Assembly: GCA_964533185.1 (NCBI GenBank)
Contig: CAZHLD010000079.1
Location: 1-12,585 of the forward strand
Length of the DNA stretch: 12,585 nucleotides
Direction of reading: 5' to 3'
Source of the DNA: CAZHLD01 sp964533185
GTDB lineage: Bacteria; Acidobacteriota; Terriglobia; Acidiferrales; UBA7541
The position numbers and the translations under genes are program-made. Under the pieces are notes generated by a model. That model did not search any database and was not told the DNA's origin. It saw only the letters and a list, made by a program, of their open reading frames with translations. Of this stretch, positions 1 to 6,408 are shown in pieces (positions within the stretch are counted from its first letter, which is position 1; the number at the start of each line of letters is the position of its first letter).

Positions 1-35
1 AAGCTCGCCGCCGAGGTGCACGCAACTCGAAGCTG

Positions 36-1430
36 ATGCGAATGGATTGCCCTCACAATGCCGGCGACTCGCAGCGCAGACCGCTGTGCTGCAGTGTGTT
101 GCGACCCAGCCTTGTCGCTCTCCTGGCTGGAGCGCTGCTGGCCGCCTTTGCCACACCTGCTGCCAGCGCTCAGGGGAACCCCGGCCCGGCGGCCGCTGCG
201 ACGACACCGCCGGCCGAGCCGAAGCCCAAGCGGTTCGAGCTGGGCGTCGAGATACGCTGGCGCATGGAATGGCGCGACAATGCCGACCTGCGCCCGGTGG
301 ACGACTTCGATGGTTTTACCGGCCAGCGCATCCGCATCAATCTGCGCGCGCGGCTCCATTCGCGGTTCAGTCTGTTCGTACAGGGACAGGATGTGTGGCT
401 CTTCGTCGCGAAGGGCGACAAGGTCATCCACGACCTGAATACCAACCTCCATCAGGCCTACTTCGATTGGAGCCTGGACCCCGAAGCGCGCTGGGAGTTC
501 CGTGGTGGCCGCCAGGAATGGATCTACGGCGAGGAGCGGCTGGTCGGCGTATTCAATTGGGACAACGTCGGCCGTTCGTTTGACGGCGCCCGGCTGCGCC
601 TCCGGCGGGGCGCGTGGACCAATGATTTTTTCTGGGGCCGACAGGTAGACGTGCGTCGCAACGGCGCTCGCAGCCGCGCCGCCGGGCAGGACCTCTCCGG
701 CACATATCTGACGCGCGCCGCAAAAGGCTCGCCTGGAAAGGTCGAGCTGTATGCGCTATTCCTGCGCGACGGCCTGCGCACCTCGGGTGAAATTGCTGGC
801 GCGCCGCTGGAAACCGTGCGCATCGTGACGTTGGGCTTCCGTCGTGTATTTGAACCGAAGACCGGCTGGCGCTATTCCGTGGAAAACGCCTGGCAGGCGG
901 GCAAGCGCGGTCCCGATGGCCACCGCGCCGTGGCGCTTGTCGCCACCACGGGCTATGCCTGGGGCGGGCGTTGGAAGCCCCGCCTCGGCTTCGAATACGA
1001 CTTCGCCACCGGCGACAACGCTTCGAGGGACGGCCGCTCGCGCGAGTTCAATAACCTCTTCCCCACCAACCACCCCTTCTACGGCTACGCCGACCTGCTC
1101 GGCCTGCGCAATATGCACGACTTCCGAGGGACAGCGGCCACATCGTTGCTCCCGAAAGTACAGTTTGAGTTTGACTACCACCACTTCTTCCTGGCCTCCA
1201 CGCGCGGCCCGTGGAAAGACGCTCGTGGTCGCGTCCTGGGCTTTGACCCCACCGGCCAGTCCGGGCGCGACATCGGGCAAGAGTTGGACTTCACCATCCG
1301 CCTGCCCCTCCACCAGCATTTCCATTTGCTCGGCGGTTACTCGCTCTTTCTGCCCGGGCGCTTTGCCGAGCGCACCCGCGGCCCTGAGCCTCATCACTTC
1401 GCCTACATTCAAACCACCGTGCGGTTCTAA
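36..1430 (+). CDS. Alginate-export-family outer-membrane beta-barrel protein
   Basis: Predicted outer-membrane porin of the alginate export family (AlgE-like), 464 aa. Residues about 22-45 form a signal peptide: a hydrophobic run SLVALLAGALLAAFAT, then an AASA-type cleavage site before Q46. A Pro/Ala-rich linker leads into the barrel at about residue 67 (FELGVEIRWRMEWR). Typical family features are alternating amphipathic strands, the segment FNNLFPTNHPFYGYADLLG at about 347-365, and a C-terminal TTVRF ending in Phe, as expected for BAM-dependent insertion. The first 20 residues are unusually long and Cys-containing for a signal peptide n-region, and no strong Shine-Dalgarno precedes ATG 36. 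An in-frame GTG at 96 would give a textbook signal peptide, so the start is uncertain. No alginate biosynthesis gene is visible, so the true substrate may be another anionic polysaccharide or small solute. The gene converges with the regulator on the other strand. Confidence 0.85.
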   Translation: MRMDCPHNAGDSQRRPLCCSVLRPSLVALLAGALLAAFATPAASAQGNPGPAAAATTPPAEPKPKRFELGVEIRWRMEWRDNADLRPVDDFDGFTGQRIRINLRARLHSRFSLFVQGQDVWLFVAKGDKVIHDLNTNLHQAYFDWSLDPEARWEFRGGRQEWIYGEERLVGVFNWDNVGRSFDGARLRLRRGAWTNDFFWGRQVDVRRNGARSRAAGQDLSGTYLTRAAKGSPGKVELYALFLRDGLRTSGEIAGAPLETVRIVTLGFRRVFEPKTGWRYSVENAWQAGKRGPDGHRAVALVATTGYAWGGRWKPRLGFEYDFATGDNASRDGRSREFNNLFPTNHPFYGYADLLGLRNMHDFRGTAATSLLPKVQFEFDYHHFFLASTRGPWKDARGRVLGFDPTGQSGRDIGQELDFTIRLPLHQHFHLLGGYSLFLPGRFAERTRGPEPHHFAYIQTTVRF

Positions 1431-1528
1431 CCCTTAACATCTGCGGCCAAGTCAAACTTCCTCGTGCCGCGCAGTCCAGCACGGCTTGTGCGTAGACCAC
1501 ATGCCCATACTGTGCTTGTGACTTATGT

Positions 1529-2254
1529 TCAGGAGAGAAGTTTTTCGAGCCTACCCCGGTCGGGAATGGTGATTGAGGTCCCCTCAATTTGGATCAGGCC
1601 CCTGCGGCGGAAGTCGCTCAGAATGCGCGCAATCGTTTCGCGGGAGCTGCCAACCAGTTCGCCGATCTCCTCGTGGGTCATGCGAAGTTGAAAACGGACA
1701 TCCGACGCGGCCGGTCGGGCATCATGGTCGGCCCACTCCAGCAGGAGGCCGGCGAGCTTGGCGCGGGCTGTGGATGCCAGCGCAATTCGCGCCACCTGAT
1801 GGTAGGCGCGGCGCAATTCCACGCTCAGGTGCTGCGCCACTCGTACGGACACCTCACCGTAGCCTTGCAGGAAGCTCAAGAACGAATCTCGCGGAATGAA
1901 ATTGACCTGGCAGGGTTCGAGTGTTGTGGCGTTCACATCGTAGGCGGCGTTTGACATCACCGCGCTCAGCCCCAACACCTCGCCAGGCACCGCTACGCGC
2001 ACTATCAACGATCGGCCGTTGGTGGAGGCGGCGGTCAGCTTGACCCGCCCCGAGCAGAGCACATAGAGCCCTCGGGGCTGCTGGCCCTGCACGAACACCT
2101 CAGTCCCCTTGGGGTGGGTGATTGTCTGTCGGATTGAATCGAGTCTGGCCAGCGCCTCCGGCCCGAGATGGCAGAAGAGCCCATCCTCCCGCGCTGGACA
2201 GGAGAGACAGCTCTGGATGATCTCCAAGTTCTGCAGGGCCTGGTTCTTGGCCAT
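1529..2254 (-). CDS. Crp/Fnr-family transcriptional regulator with FNR-type cysteines
   Basis: A 241-aa regulator with an N-terminal cysteine patch, a cyclic-nucleotide-binding-fold sensor domain (about 30-150), a dimerisation helix (about 135-165) and a C-terminal winged HTH (about 165-241). Cysteines C16, C19 and C28 (CLSCPAR then FC) plus C115 (TLEPCQVNF) line up with the [4Fe-4S] ligands of FNR; C115 matches E. coli C122. The CxxCPxR...C spacing resembles FnrL/FnrN rather than E. coli FNR. The recognition helix reads SSRETIARIL: R205, E206 and R210 match CRP residues R180, E181 and R185, while FNR's Ser212 is replaced by Ala209. I infer an oxygen or redox sensor with CRP-like TGTGA specificity. 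ATG 2254 was chosen over GTG 2278; neither has a clear Shine-Dalgarno. It is last in the minus-strand gene set and may regulate it. Confidence 0.88.
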   Translation of the reverse strand: MAKNQALQNLEIIQSCLSCPAREDGLFCHLGPEALARLDSIRQTITHPKGTEVFVQGQQPRGLYVLCSGRVKLTAASTNGRSLIVRVAVPGEVLGLSAVMSNAAYDVNATTLEPCQVNFIPRDSFLSFLQGYGEVSVRVAQHLSVELRRAYHQVARIALASTARAKLAGLLLEWADHDARPAASDVRFQLRMTHEEIGELVGSSRETIARILSDFRRRGLIQIEGTSITIPDRGRLEKLLS

Positions 2255-2263
2255 GGCGTTTTC

Positions 2264-2292
2264 AGTATCGTTCTTCACTTGTCGCCGCGCAA
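2264..2292 (-). promoter_or_regulatory. Putative promoter of the Crp/Fnr regulator
   Basis: On the minus strand, TTGCGC (2292-2287) and GATACT (2269-2264) are separated by exactly 17 bp. Transcription would begin within about three bases of ATG 2254, giving a nearly leaderless mRNA. That agrees with the absence of a Shine-Dalgarno there. The gene could equally be read from the upstream VOC gene, since no clear terminator lies between them. Confidence 0.4.
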
Positions 2293-2397
2293 GAAACCCG
2301 GAGAGGTGCTGTTGCGGAGGAAGAACGGCACCACGCCATTCGAAAAAGGTATGGCAGGAAAAGGTGCCATCCGCATCGTGCTGGTGGTGCTGCTGCG

Positions 2398-2811
2398 CTA
2401 GGCCCGGGCGGCTGGCTTGTGATCCCGTTCGACGAGTTCAAACAGGCCGAATTCCTTGCTGAAGACCCAAACGATTCTCCGGTTGTCGAACACCGGGGCC
2501 GGCACCGGGCGGGTGAGACGGTGGAATCCGGCTGACCGGCTCAGCTCGACGGCCTCTTCGAGGTCGGCTACCTCGTAGCACAGATGGAGCAGCTTCACTC
2601 CGTCTCGCAGGTTCTTGGCGATGGGCGACGCATCGCCCAGAGGCTCCAGTAGCTCAATCCGGACCCCGTTGAGGTCAATGAAGGCGAGCGACACCCTCTG
2701 GGTTTGCTCCGCGAAAGGCTTGCACCCTGGACACACTTCCTCAATGGACTTCACGGCCATGCCGATGTGGTGGAATCTGGCTTCTTTGCCAAAAAAGGCG
2801 CACTCGATCAT
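2398..2811 (-). CDS. VOC-superfamily protein, methylmalonyl-CoA epimerase-like
   Basis: A 137-aa protein of the vicinal oxygen chelate fold made of two beta-alpha-beta-beta-beta modules. The first begins FHHIGMAVKSIEE (about 13-25) and ends GVRIELLEPLGDASPIAKNL (about 49-68). The second begins LLHLCYEVADLEEAV (about 74-88) and ends FGLFELVERD. His14/15, His76 and Glu125 sit where methylmalonyl-CoA epimerases place metal ligands, and the IELLEP and H-x-C-x-E-V signatures are typical of that family. No methylmalonyl-CoA mutase is present, and the adjacent carrier protein suggests a substrate attached to ACP or CoA; the reaction is unknown. ATG 2811 overlaps the carrier-protein stop (TGATG), with GGGAG seven bases upstream, so translation is probably coupled. 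A GTG at 2814 is an alternative start. Confidence 0.8.
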   Translation of the reverse strand: MIECAFFGKEARFHHIGMAVKSIEEVCPGCKPFAEQTQRVSLAFIDLNGVRIELLEPLGDASPIAKNLRDGVKLLHLCYEVADLEEAVELSRSAGFHRLTRPVPAPVFDNRRIVWVFSKEFGLFELVERDHKPAARA

Positions 2812-3158
2812 CACAGGGCTCCCGTTGACAGCCGGGTGGAAATCGGGGCATGTTGCGGCCGATGGCCGTTCCCGTTCACCCTCTCGGCGATGTTGCTGGC
2901 CAGAGAGGCTACCGTCCAGTGGGGGTTGTCGGAAACCAGCATGAAGTCAATCAGGCTGACGGCCTTGCCGAAGTTCCGCTGGACGTTTTCTTCCACCGCG
3001 GCGACAAAGGTAACGAAGGCCAGGGAATCCAGCTTGCCGGACTGGCCGATAATCACCGTCTCCGGGGTCCGCTCCAGTGCCTCGTCCGGTGAGCGCATCT
3101 CGTTGACTTCGCCGATGACGTCGTAGATGAGCTGGGTAACTTTTTCGTAGCGATCCAT
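2811..3158 (-). CDS. Stand-alone acyl carrier protein
   Basis: A 115-aa protein with the four-helix acyl carrier fold. The motif GKLDSLAFVTF carries the expected phosphopantetheine-attachment serine at S45 (LDSL); helix I is RYEKVTQLIYDVIGEVN. A Ser/Arg/His/Pro-rich tail of about 20 residues (NGNGHRPQHAPISTRLSTGAL) extends past the usual carrier domain and is probably disordered. It is not obviously the fatty-acid-synthesis AcpP, which usually has GADSLD and sits with fabF. More likely it is a dedicated carrier for a specialised acyl or aminoacyl group used by the neighbouring enzymes. ATG 3158 has GGAGG five bases upstream. The stop overlaps the VOC start. Confidence 0.85.
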   Translation of the reverse strand: MDRYEKVTQLIYDVIGEVNEMRSPDEALERTPETVIIGQSGKLDSLAFVTFVAAVEENVQRNFGKAVSLIDFMLVSDNPHWTVASLASNIAERVNGNGHRPQHAPISTRLSTGAL

Positions 3159-3244
3159 TCGTTCCTCCGCGTTTTTTGTTCCCTGGCCACTGCGGTCCGC
3201 GTCCTCCTGCGCTATCCGGCTTCCCGGCGCAGATGCCAGAGCCG

Positions 3245-3976
3245 CTAGCTGGTTTCACTCCACTCCACGCGACTTCCCACTTCCTCCCGGACCACGGCCG
3301 GCAGAAACTCGGCGTTGAGCATCAGGATCTGCTCCGGGCTCAGCCGATAGACAATCTTGCCCGGTACGCCCATGACCGTCGCTCCGGTCGGCACGTTCTG
3401 CATCACCATCGAGCCTGCCGCGATCGTTGCCCAGGCCCCGATTCTCACCTCCGGCAGGATCGAGGCATTGGAACCCACATACATGCCGTCGCCCATTTGC
3501 ACCCGGGCATTTAGGACGGCGTTGGCGGCCACCACGCAGCAGCGGCCCAGTTGCGATTCGTGTCCCACAATCGCTCCCATGAAGATGGCCGAGGCCTCAC
3601 CGATGGACACTTGCGGCCCGATGGTTGCATTCTGGAAAACGATGATGTCCTTTCCGAGTTCCGTCCCCGCGAGATCCACGCCCGGGTCAATCAGCGTGGC
3701 AAACGGCAGGCCGTAGACTTCCATTTTTCGCCGTGCGGACCAGCGCCGGGCTGTCGTTCGCGTCACCGAATTCACCACTTCCGCCGGGTCGCCGTTGGCC
3801 TGCTCCAGCAGTCGGAACGGGCCTTCTATCGTGACCCCGAGAATGGATTGCCCGTGTTTGCGCGCGTCGTCATCCAGGATAACGATGCGGTCCCAGCGTG
3901 CCTGTTCCCGGTTGATCCGCTGCGCCAGCCGTGCGGTTTCCGAATTCCCGGCCCCGCAGATGTAGAGTGTGCTCAT
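3245..3976 (-). CDS. PglD/NeuD-type hexapeptide-repeat acetyltransferase
   Basis: A 243-aa acyltransferase. The N-terminal 60 residues form a Rossmann-like sugar-nucleotide-binding domain (LYICGAGNSETARLA at 4-18, then VILDDD). From about residue 90 there are hexapeptide repeats building a left-handed beta-helix (IIVFQNATIGPQVSIGEAS, then AIVGHESQLGRCCVVAANAV, MYVGSNASILPEVRIG). His139 in VGHES corresponds to the catalytic His of PglD. The C-terminal GVPGKIV is the usual end of LbetaH transferases. PglD and NeuD acetylate amino or hydroxyl groups of sugars for glycans, which points to a surface glycan or glycolipid role. The exact acyl donor is unclear, and the adjacent carrier protein makes acyl-ACP a possibility. 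ATG 3976 was preferred to an in-frame TTG at 3991. Confidence 0.87.
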   Translation of the reverse strand: MSTLYICGAGNSETARLAQRINREQARWDRIVILDDDARKHGQSILGVTIEGPFRLLEQANGDPAEVVNSVTRTTARRWSARRKMEVYGLPFATLIDPGVDLAGTELGKDIIVFQNATIGPQVSIGEASAIFMGAIVGHESQLGRCCVVAANAVLNARVQMGDGMYVGSNASILPEVRIGAWATIAAGSMVMQNVPTGATVMGVPGKIVYRLSPEQILMLNAEFLPAVVREEVGSRVEWSETS

Positions 3977-4013
3977 CGTCTCGTTTCTCAAACGGTGGCC
4001 GGCGCCACGCCCA

Positions 4014-4313
4014 TCAGCACTGGCCCGAAGAATTGCAAATCTGCACCGGGGTTGTGCGGACTCTTTTCGCCGCGCCGACCATCCAGTCCTTGCAGCTCAG
4101 GCAGCGTTCCGGCAGTTGGTCGAATTCATGATTCATGTGCTGATCGCGGTAAGCGCCCAGACGCTTCCACAGAACGGTCAGCGGCTCGTCCCAGGCGTTG
4201 CCCACGCCCTCGTCGCCCTCGGTATCACCCGGGCAGCGGGGGACTCGTCCGTCCCAAAAAACGTGCATCTGCGTCATGGCCCAGGGGCAGGCGATGCGGT
4301 TCTCAACTGGCAC
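4014..4313 (-). CDS. SPASM-domain C-terminal part of a frameshifted radical SAM protein
   Basis: A 99-codon reading frame that looks like the missing C-terminus of the radical SAM protein just upstream. It holds a full SPASM-type cysteine set: C-x12-G-x4-C (ACPWAMTQM...WDGRVPRC), then ERCLSCKDW (CxxC), which in the family binds auxiliary Fe-S clusters. It overlaps the upstream frame by 11 bp and is shifted relative to it. The only nearby start is GTG 4313, with no Shine-Dalgarno of its own. SPASM domains are normally fused to a radical SAM barrel, so a separate protein is unlikely unless a ribosomal frameshift or translational coupling joins them. Restoring one TG unit in the CTGTGTGCC run near 4311-4317 would read through as LCVPVENRIACPW. 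Confidence 0.8.
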   Translation of the reverse strand: MPVENRIACPWAMTQMHVFWDGRVPRCPGDTEGDEGVGNAWDEPLTVLWKRLGAYRDQHMNHEFDQLPERCLSCKDWMVGAAKRVRTTPVQICNSSGQC

Positions 4314-4953
4314 ACAGCGGGGTGTCGAACTTGCCGCCCCAGCTGAGCTTGTTCCGCAGCTTCAACGTGGCCCCGCGCTCCAGCCAGTAGGCGCTGAACG
4401 CCTCCATCTCGTGCGCGTTCTCGTCCATCTCAATGAACTGGACCTGCACCTCGGGGCCGCTTTGGCGGGTGTGCCGCGCCCGCAAGAGATACTCGACGTT
4501 CGCATACACCACGTCGCGGTCGCCGCCCACGCGGATGCGTTCATACGTCTGGCGCGAAAATCCATCCAGCCCGAAGACGATCAGATCCGCCCCGGAGTCC
4601 AGGATTCGGTCGGCGAGGTTCGGGGTGAGCAGCATCCCGTTTGAATTGACGTTGAGCGACCGCAACCCTACCGACTTTCCGTGGGCCAGGATCTGGAGCA
4701 GCAGCTCGGGTTCCAGCAGCGGTTCGCCGCAAAAGGAGAACCAGCACTCCGTGCGGGGCGAGTTGGCGGCAATCTGGTCGGCACACTTCTTCCACAGTTC
4801 AAATGGCATCCTGCCCTTGGGCCGCTTCATGTTCGGGTGATGGCACATCGAACATGCATAGTTGCAGTGGGCGGTAAGCTCCACGGCAAACTTTTTTGGG
4901 AACAAAGTCTCCTGCAGCGTTTGGGAGATCTTTGCAAGTTCTGTCTCGAGCAT
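4303..4953 (-). CDS. Radical SAM protein, N-terminal catalytic part (frameshifted)
   Basis: A 216-codon frame encoding a radical SAM barrel. The [4Fe-4S] motif is C30-x3-C34-x2-C37 (HCNYACSMCHHP). It is followed by the SAM-binding stretch FSFCGEPLLEPEL (the GGEP-like motif), then LNVNSNGMLL and DLIVFGLDG typical of SPASM-subfamily enzymes. The frame stops at TGA 4303-4305 immediately after KFDTPLC, exactly where the SPASM domain continues in another frame, so together they make one protein of about 315 aa. ATG 4953 has a strong GAGGGGG Shine-Dalgarno. It is first in the minus-strand set. Radical SAM/SPASM enzymes modify peptides, sugars or cofactors; the substrate cannot be read from sequence. 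If the shift is real the enzyme lacks its auxiliary cluster domain. Confidence 0.85.
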   Translation of the reverse strand: MLETELAKISQTLQETLFPKKFAVELTAHCNYACSMCHHPNMKRPKGRMPFELWKKCADQIAANSPRTECWFSFCGEPLLEPELLLQILAHGKSVGLRSLNVNSNGMLLTPNLADRILDSGADLIVFGLDGFSRQTYERIRVGGDRDVVYANVEYLLRARHTRQSGPEVQVQFIEMDENAHEMEAFSAYWLERGATLKLRNKLSWGGKFDTPLCAS

Positions 4954-5148
4954 TCACGGCCCCCTCTAAAGATTGGCCACATGGACTGCATGTCGGCTAC
5001 CACTTGGGCGGCTGATGCTTTTCGCAACGAGTCCGGCAAGCCGCTCAGTATTTTCGGCTTGCAGGAATGGGGGCCAGGTTGAGCTTCCATGGTTGGAATC
5101 CGCTCGAGATGGTCGGCAGCACCGGGCTGCTGAAGTGAAAAAAAGCAT

Positions 5149-5164
5149 GGTGACCGTGGTCACA
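5149..5164 (-). promoter_or_regulatory. CRP-like operator (TGTGA-N6-TCACC)
   Basis: The minus strand reads TGTGACCACGGTCACC, matching the CRP consensus TGTGA-N6-TCACA at nine of ten defined bases. Exact half-sites recur at 5182-5186 (TCACA, 22 bp from the first TCACA) and 5197-5201 (TGTGA). It lies about 200 bp upstream of the radical SAM start. The Crp/Fnr regulator at the end of that gene set has CRP-type recognition residues, so it is the natural candidate ligand. No well-placed promoter was found beside the site. Confidence 0.5.
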
Positions 5165-5528
5165 CTTTGTGCTGTGCCCAATCACAAGCTGGTTCCTGTG
5201 ATTTGCAGAATGGCGTTGATTTTTTCAGTGAGCCGCTGCCGCTGCCCGCGAGGCCTGCTACCAAACACGATCTCAACGCGCTTCCCACAGGCGCATTACG
5301 GTTAGGCGCCCGTCTGGAGATCGGCTTTCGAGACTTGTGATGGGTTAATCCTGGAGCGAACCCAAGTGATCTTTCCCCGGGCCTTCTCCTGCCTTCGCAG
5401 TGGAACAGCCAATATGCGAAACCATGAGAATCCGGGTCGCCATGAATACCCAGTTGCTCTGCACAATCCTCAAGAACTCTGCACACCCACACCACACCTG
5501 CCCCGGGCACAGGGGCGCCAGGTTTGAC

Positions 5529-5557
5529 TTGACGTTCGCTTTTACTTCGCCTAGACT
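5529..5557 (+). promoter_or_regulatory. lexA promoter
   Basis: TTGACG (5529-5534) and TAGACT (5552-5557) are 17 bp apart, a good sigma-70-type promoter, with transcription predicted to start near 5564. A poor SOS-box candidate GACT-TGAC-GTTC (5526-5537; right half exact, six of eight bases against GAAC-N4-GTTC) overlaps the -35, which is where an autoregulatory LexA site would be expected. Confidence 0.6.
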
Positions 5558-5587
5558 TGGGCCGCTGAAAGCAGCAAGGAGCGCGCA

Positions 5588-6211
5588 ATGACACTTACCA
5601 AGCGGCAAAAAGAAGTGCTCGATTATCTGGTCAGCTTTCTCAACAAGCACGGCTACTCGCCGAGCTTCGAGGAGATCGCGCGCGCGCTGAAGCTGACCTC
5701 GCTAGCCACGGTGCACAAGCACATCACCACGCTCGAGAAGAAGGGATTTCTGCGCCGCGGCTACAACCAGAGCCGTTCAATTGAAGTGCTGCAGCTCCCG
5801 AAGCCGGTCCGCGAACAGGTGATCGAGCGGCACGTCGTGGAGCTGCCGCTGTTGGGACGCATCGCCGCGGGCCGACCGCTCGAAGCTGTCGAAGAAAAGG
5901 AGACGCTCTCGCTCGGCGATTTTGCGCGCGGCGGAAACAGTTTCGTTCTCCAGGTGAAGGGCAATTCGATGGTCGAAGACCACATCCTCGACGGCGACTT
6001 CATCGTGGTCGAACAGACCCAGGTGGCCAACCCGGGCGAGATCGTGGTTGCGCTGGTGGGCGGGGAAGAGGCCACGCTGAAGCGCTTCTACCGCGAATCG
6101 GGCGGCAAGGTGCGCTTGCAGCCGGCCAACTCGGAGATGCTGCCGATCGTCGTGGCCGCCGGGGACGTTAAGATTCAGGGCCGCGTGATCGGAGTACTGC
6201 GGAAGTACTGA
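5588..6211 (+). CDS. lexA: LexA repressor
   Basis: SOS-response repressor and self-cleaving protease, 207 aa, full length. Residues 1-70 form the winged HTH beginning LTKRQKEVLDYLVSFLNKHGYSPSF, with recognition helix SLATVHKHITTLEKKGFL. The TVHxH pattern resembles Bacillus LexA more than E. coli LexA. The C-terminal S24 peptidase domain has the cleavage site A94-G95 in LGRIAAGRPL, nucleophile S127 in VKGNSMVED and general base K165 in ATLKRF. It represses its own and other DNA-repair genes until RecA filaments trigger cleavage. ATG 5588 has AAGGAG six bases upstream. It is transcribed alone from the promoter just upstream; the next gene has a separate promoter. Confidence 0.97.
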   Translation: MTLTKRQKEVLDYLVSFLNKHGYSPSFEEIARALKLTSLATVHKHITTLEKKGFLRRGYNQSRSIEVLQLPKPVREQVIERHVVELPLLGRIAAGRPLEAVEEKETLSLGDFARGGNSFVLQVKGNSMVEDHILDGDFIVVEQTQVANPGEIVVALVGGEEATLKRFYRESGGKVRLQPANSEMLPIVVAAGDVKIQGRVIGVLRKY

Positions 6212-6317
6212 AGCGATCAGCTCTCAACACACAGCTTTCAGCAATAACACCCTATTCATTTGTGAAGGGAGGGTTGTGTGGGTGTGCCGGATGCGGCAAC
6301 ACGGGGCGATTTTCCGC

Positions 6318-6347
6318 TTGCCACATTTTACAGCACCGGACTAGAGT
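6318..6347 (+). promoter_or_regulatory. Putative promoter of the bactofilin gene
   Basis: TTGCCA (6318-6323) and TAGAGT (6342-6347) are separated by 18 bp, about 60 bp before the bactofilin ATG. This separates the gene from lexA, whose stop is more than 100 bp upstream. No terminator was seen after lexA. Confidence 0.5.
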
Positions 6348-6408
6348 AGCGTCCACCCCAGTCCTGCGCACTCGCGTCTTGCAACCTGGGTCCACCCTGG
6401 GAGGGGAA

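Larger units (their letters stand above)
4954..5587 (+). other. 634-bp intergenic region between the divergent radical SAM and lexA genes
   Basis: No reading frame here has a recognisable family, and the small ORFs on both strands have low-complexity or implausible composition. The segment must hold the promoters for both flanking transcription units. A CRP-like palindrome (5149-5164) with extra TGTGA/TCACA half-sites lies in its middle, and the lexA promoter is at its right end. A weak minus-strand AATACT (5052-5047) could be a -10 for the radical SAM set, but no good -35 precedes it. Confidence 0.6.

Noticed and set aside
1431..1528. Terminator between the convergent porin and regulator genes
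   Set aside because: Only four- to five-bp stems (GCAC/GTGC, CGTGC/GCACG) without T-tracts.
4973..5305. 110-codon plus-strand ORF in the intergenic region
   Set aside because: No domain, unusual composition, no Shine-Dalgarno, and it overlaps the CRP-like operator.
5160..5594. 144-codon minus-strand ORF antisense to the lexA promoter region
   Set aside because: It covers the lexA promoter and RBS, has no recognisable domain and no convincing start signal.
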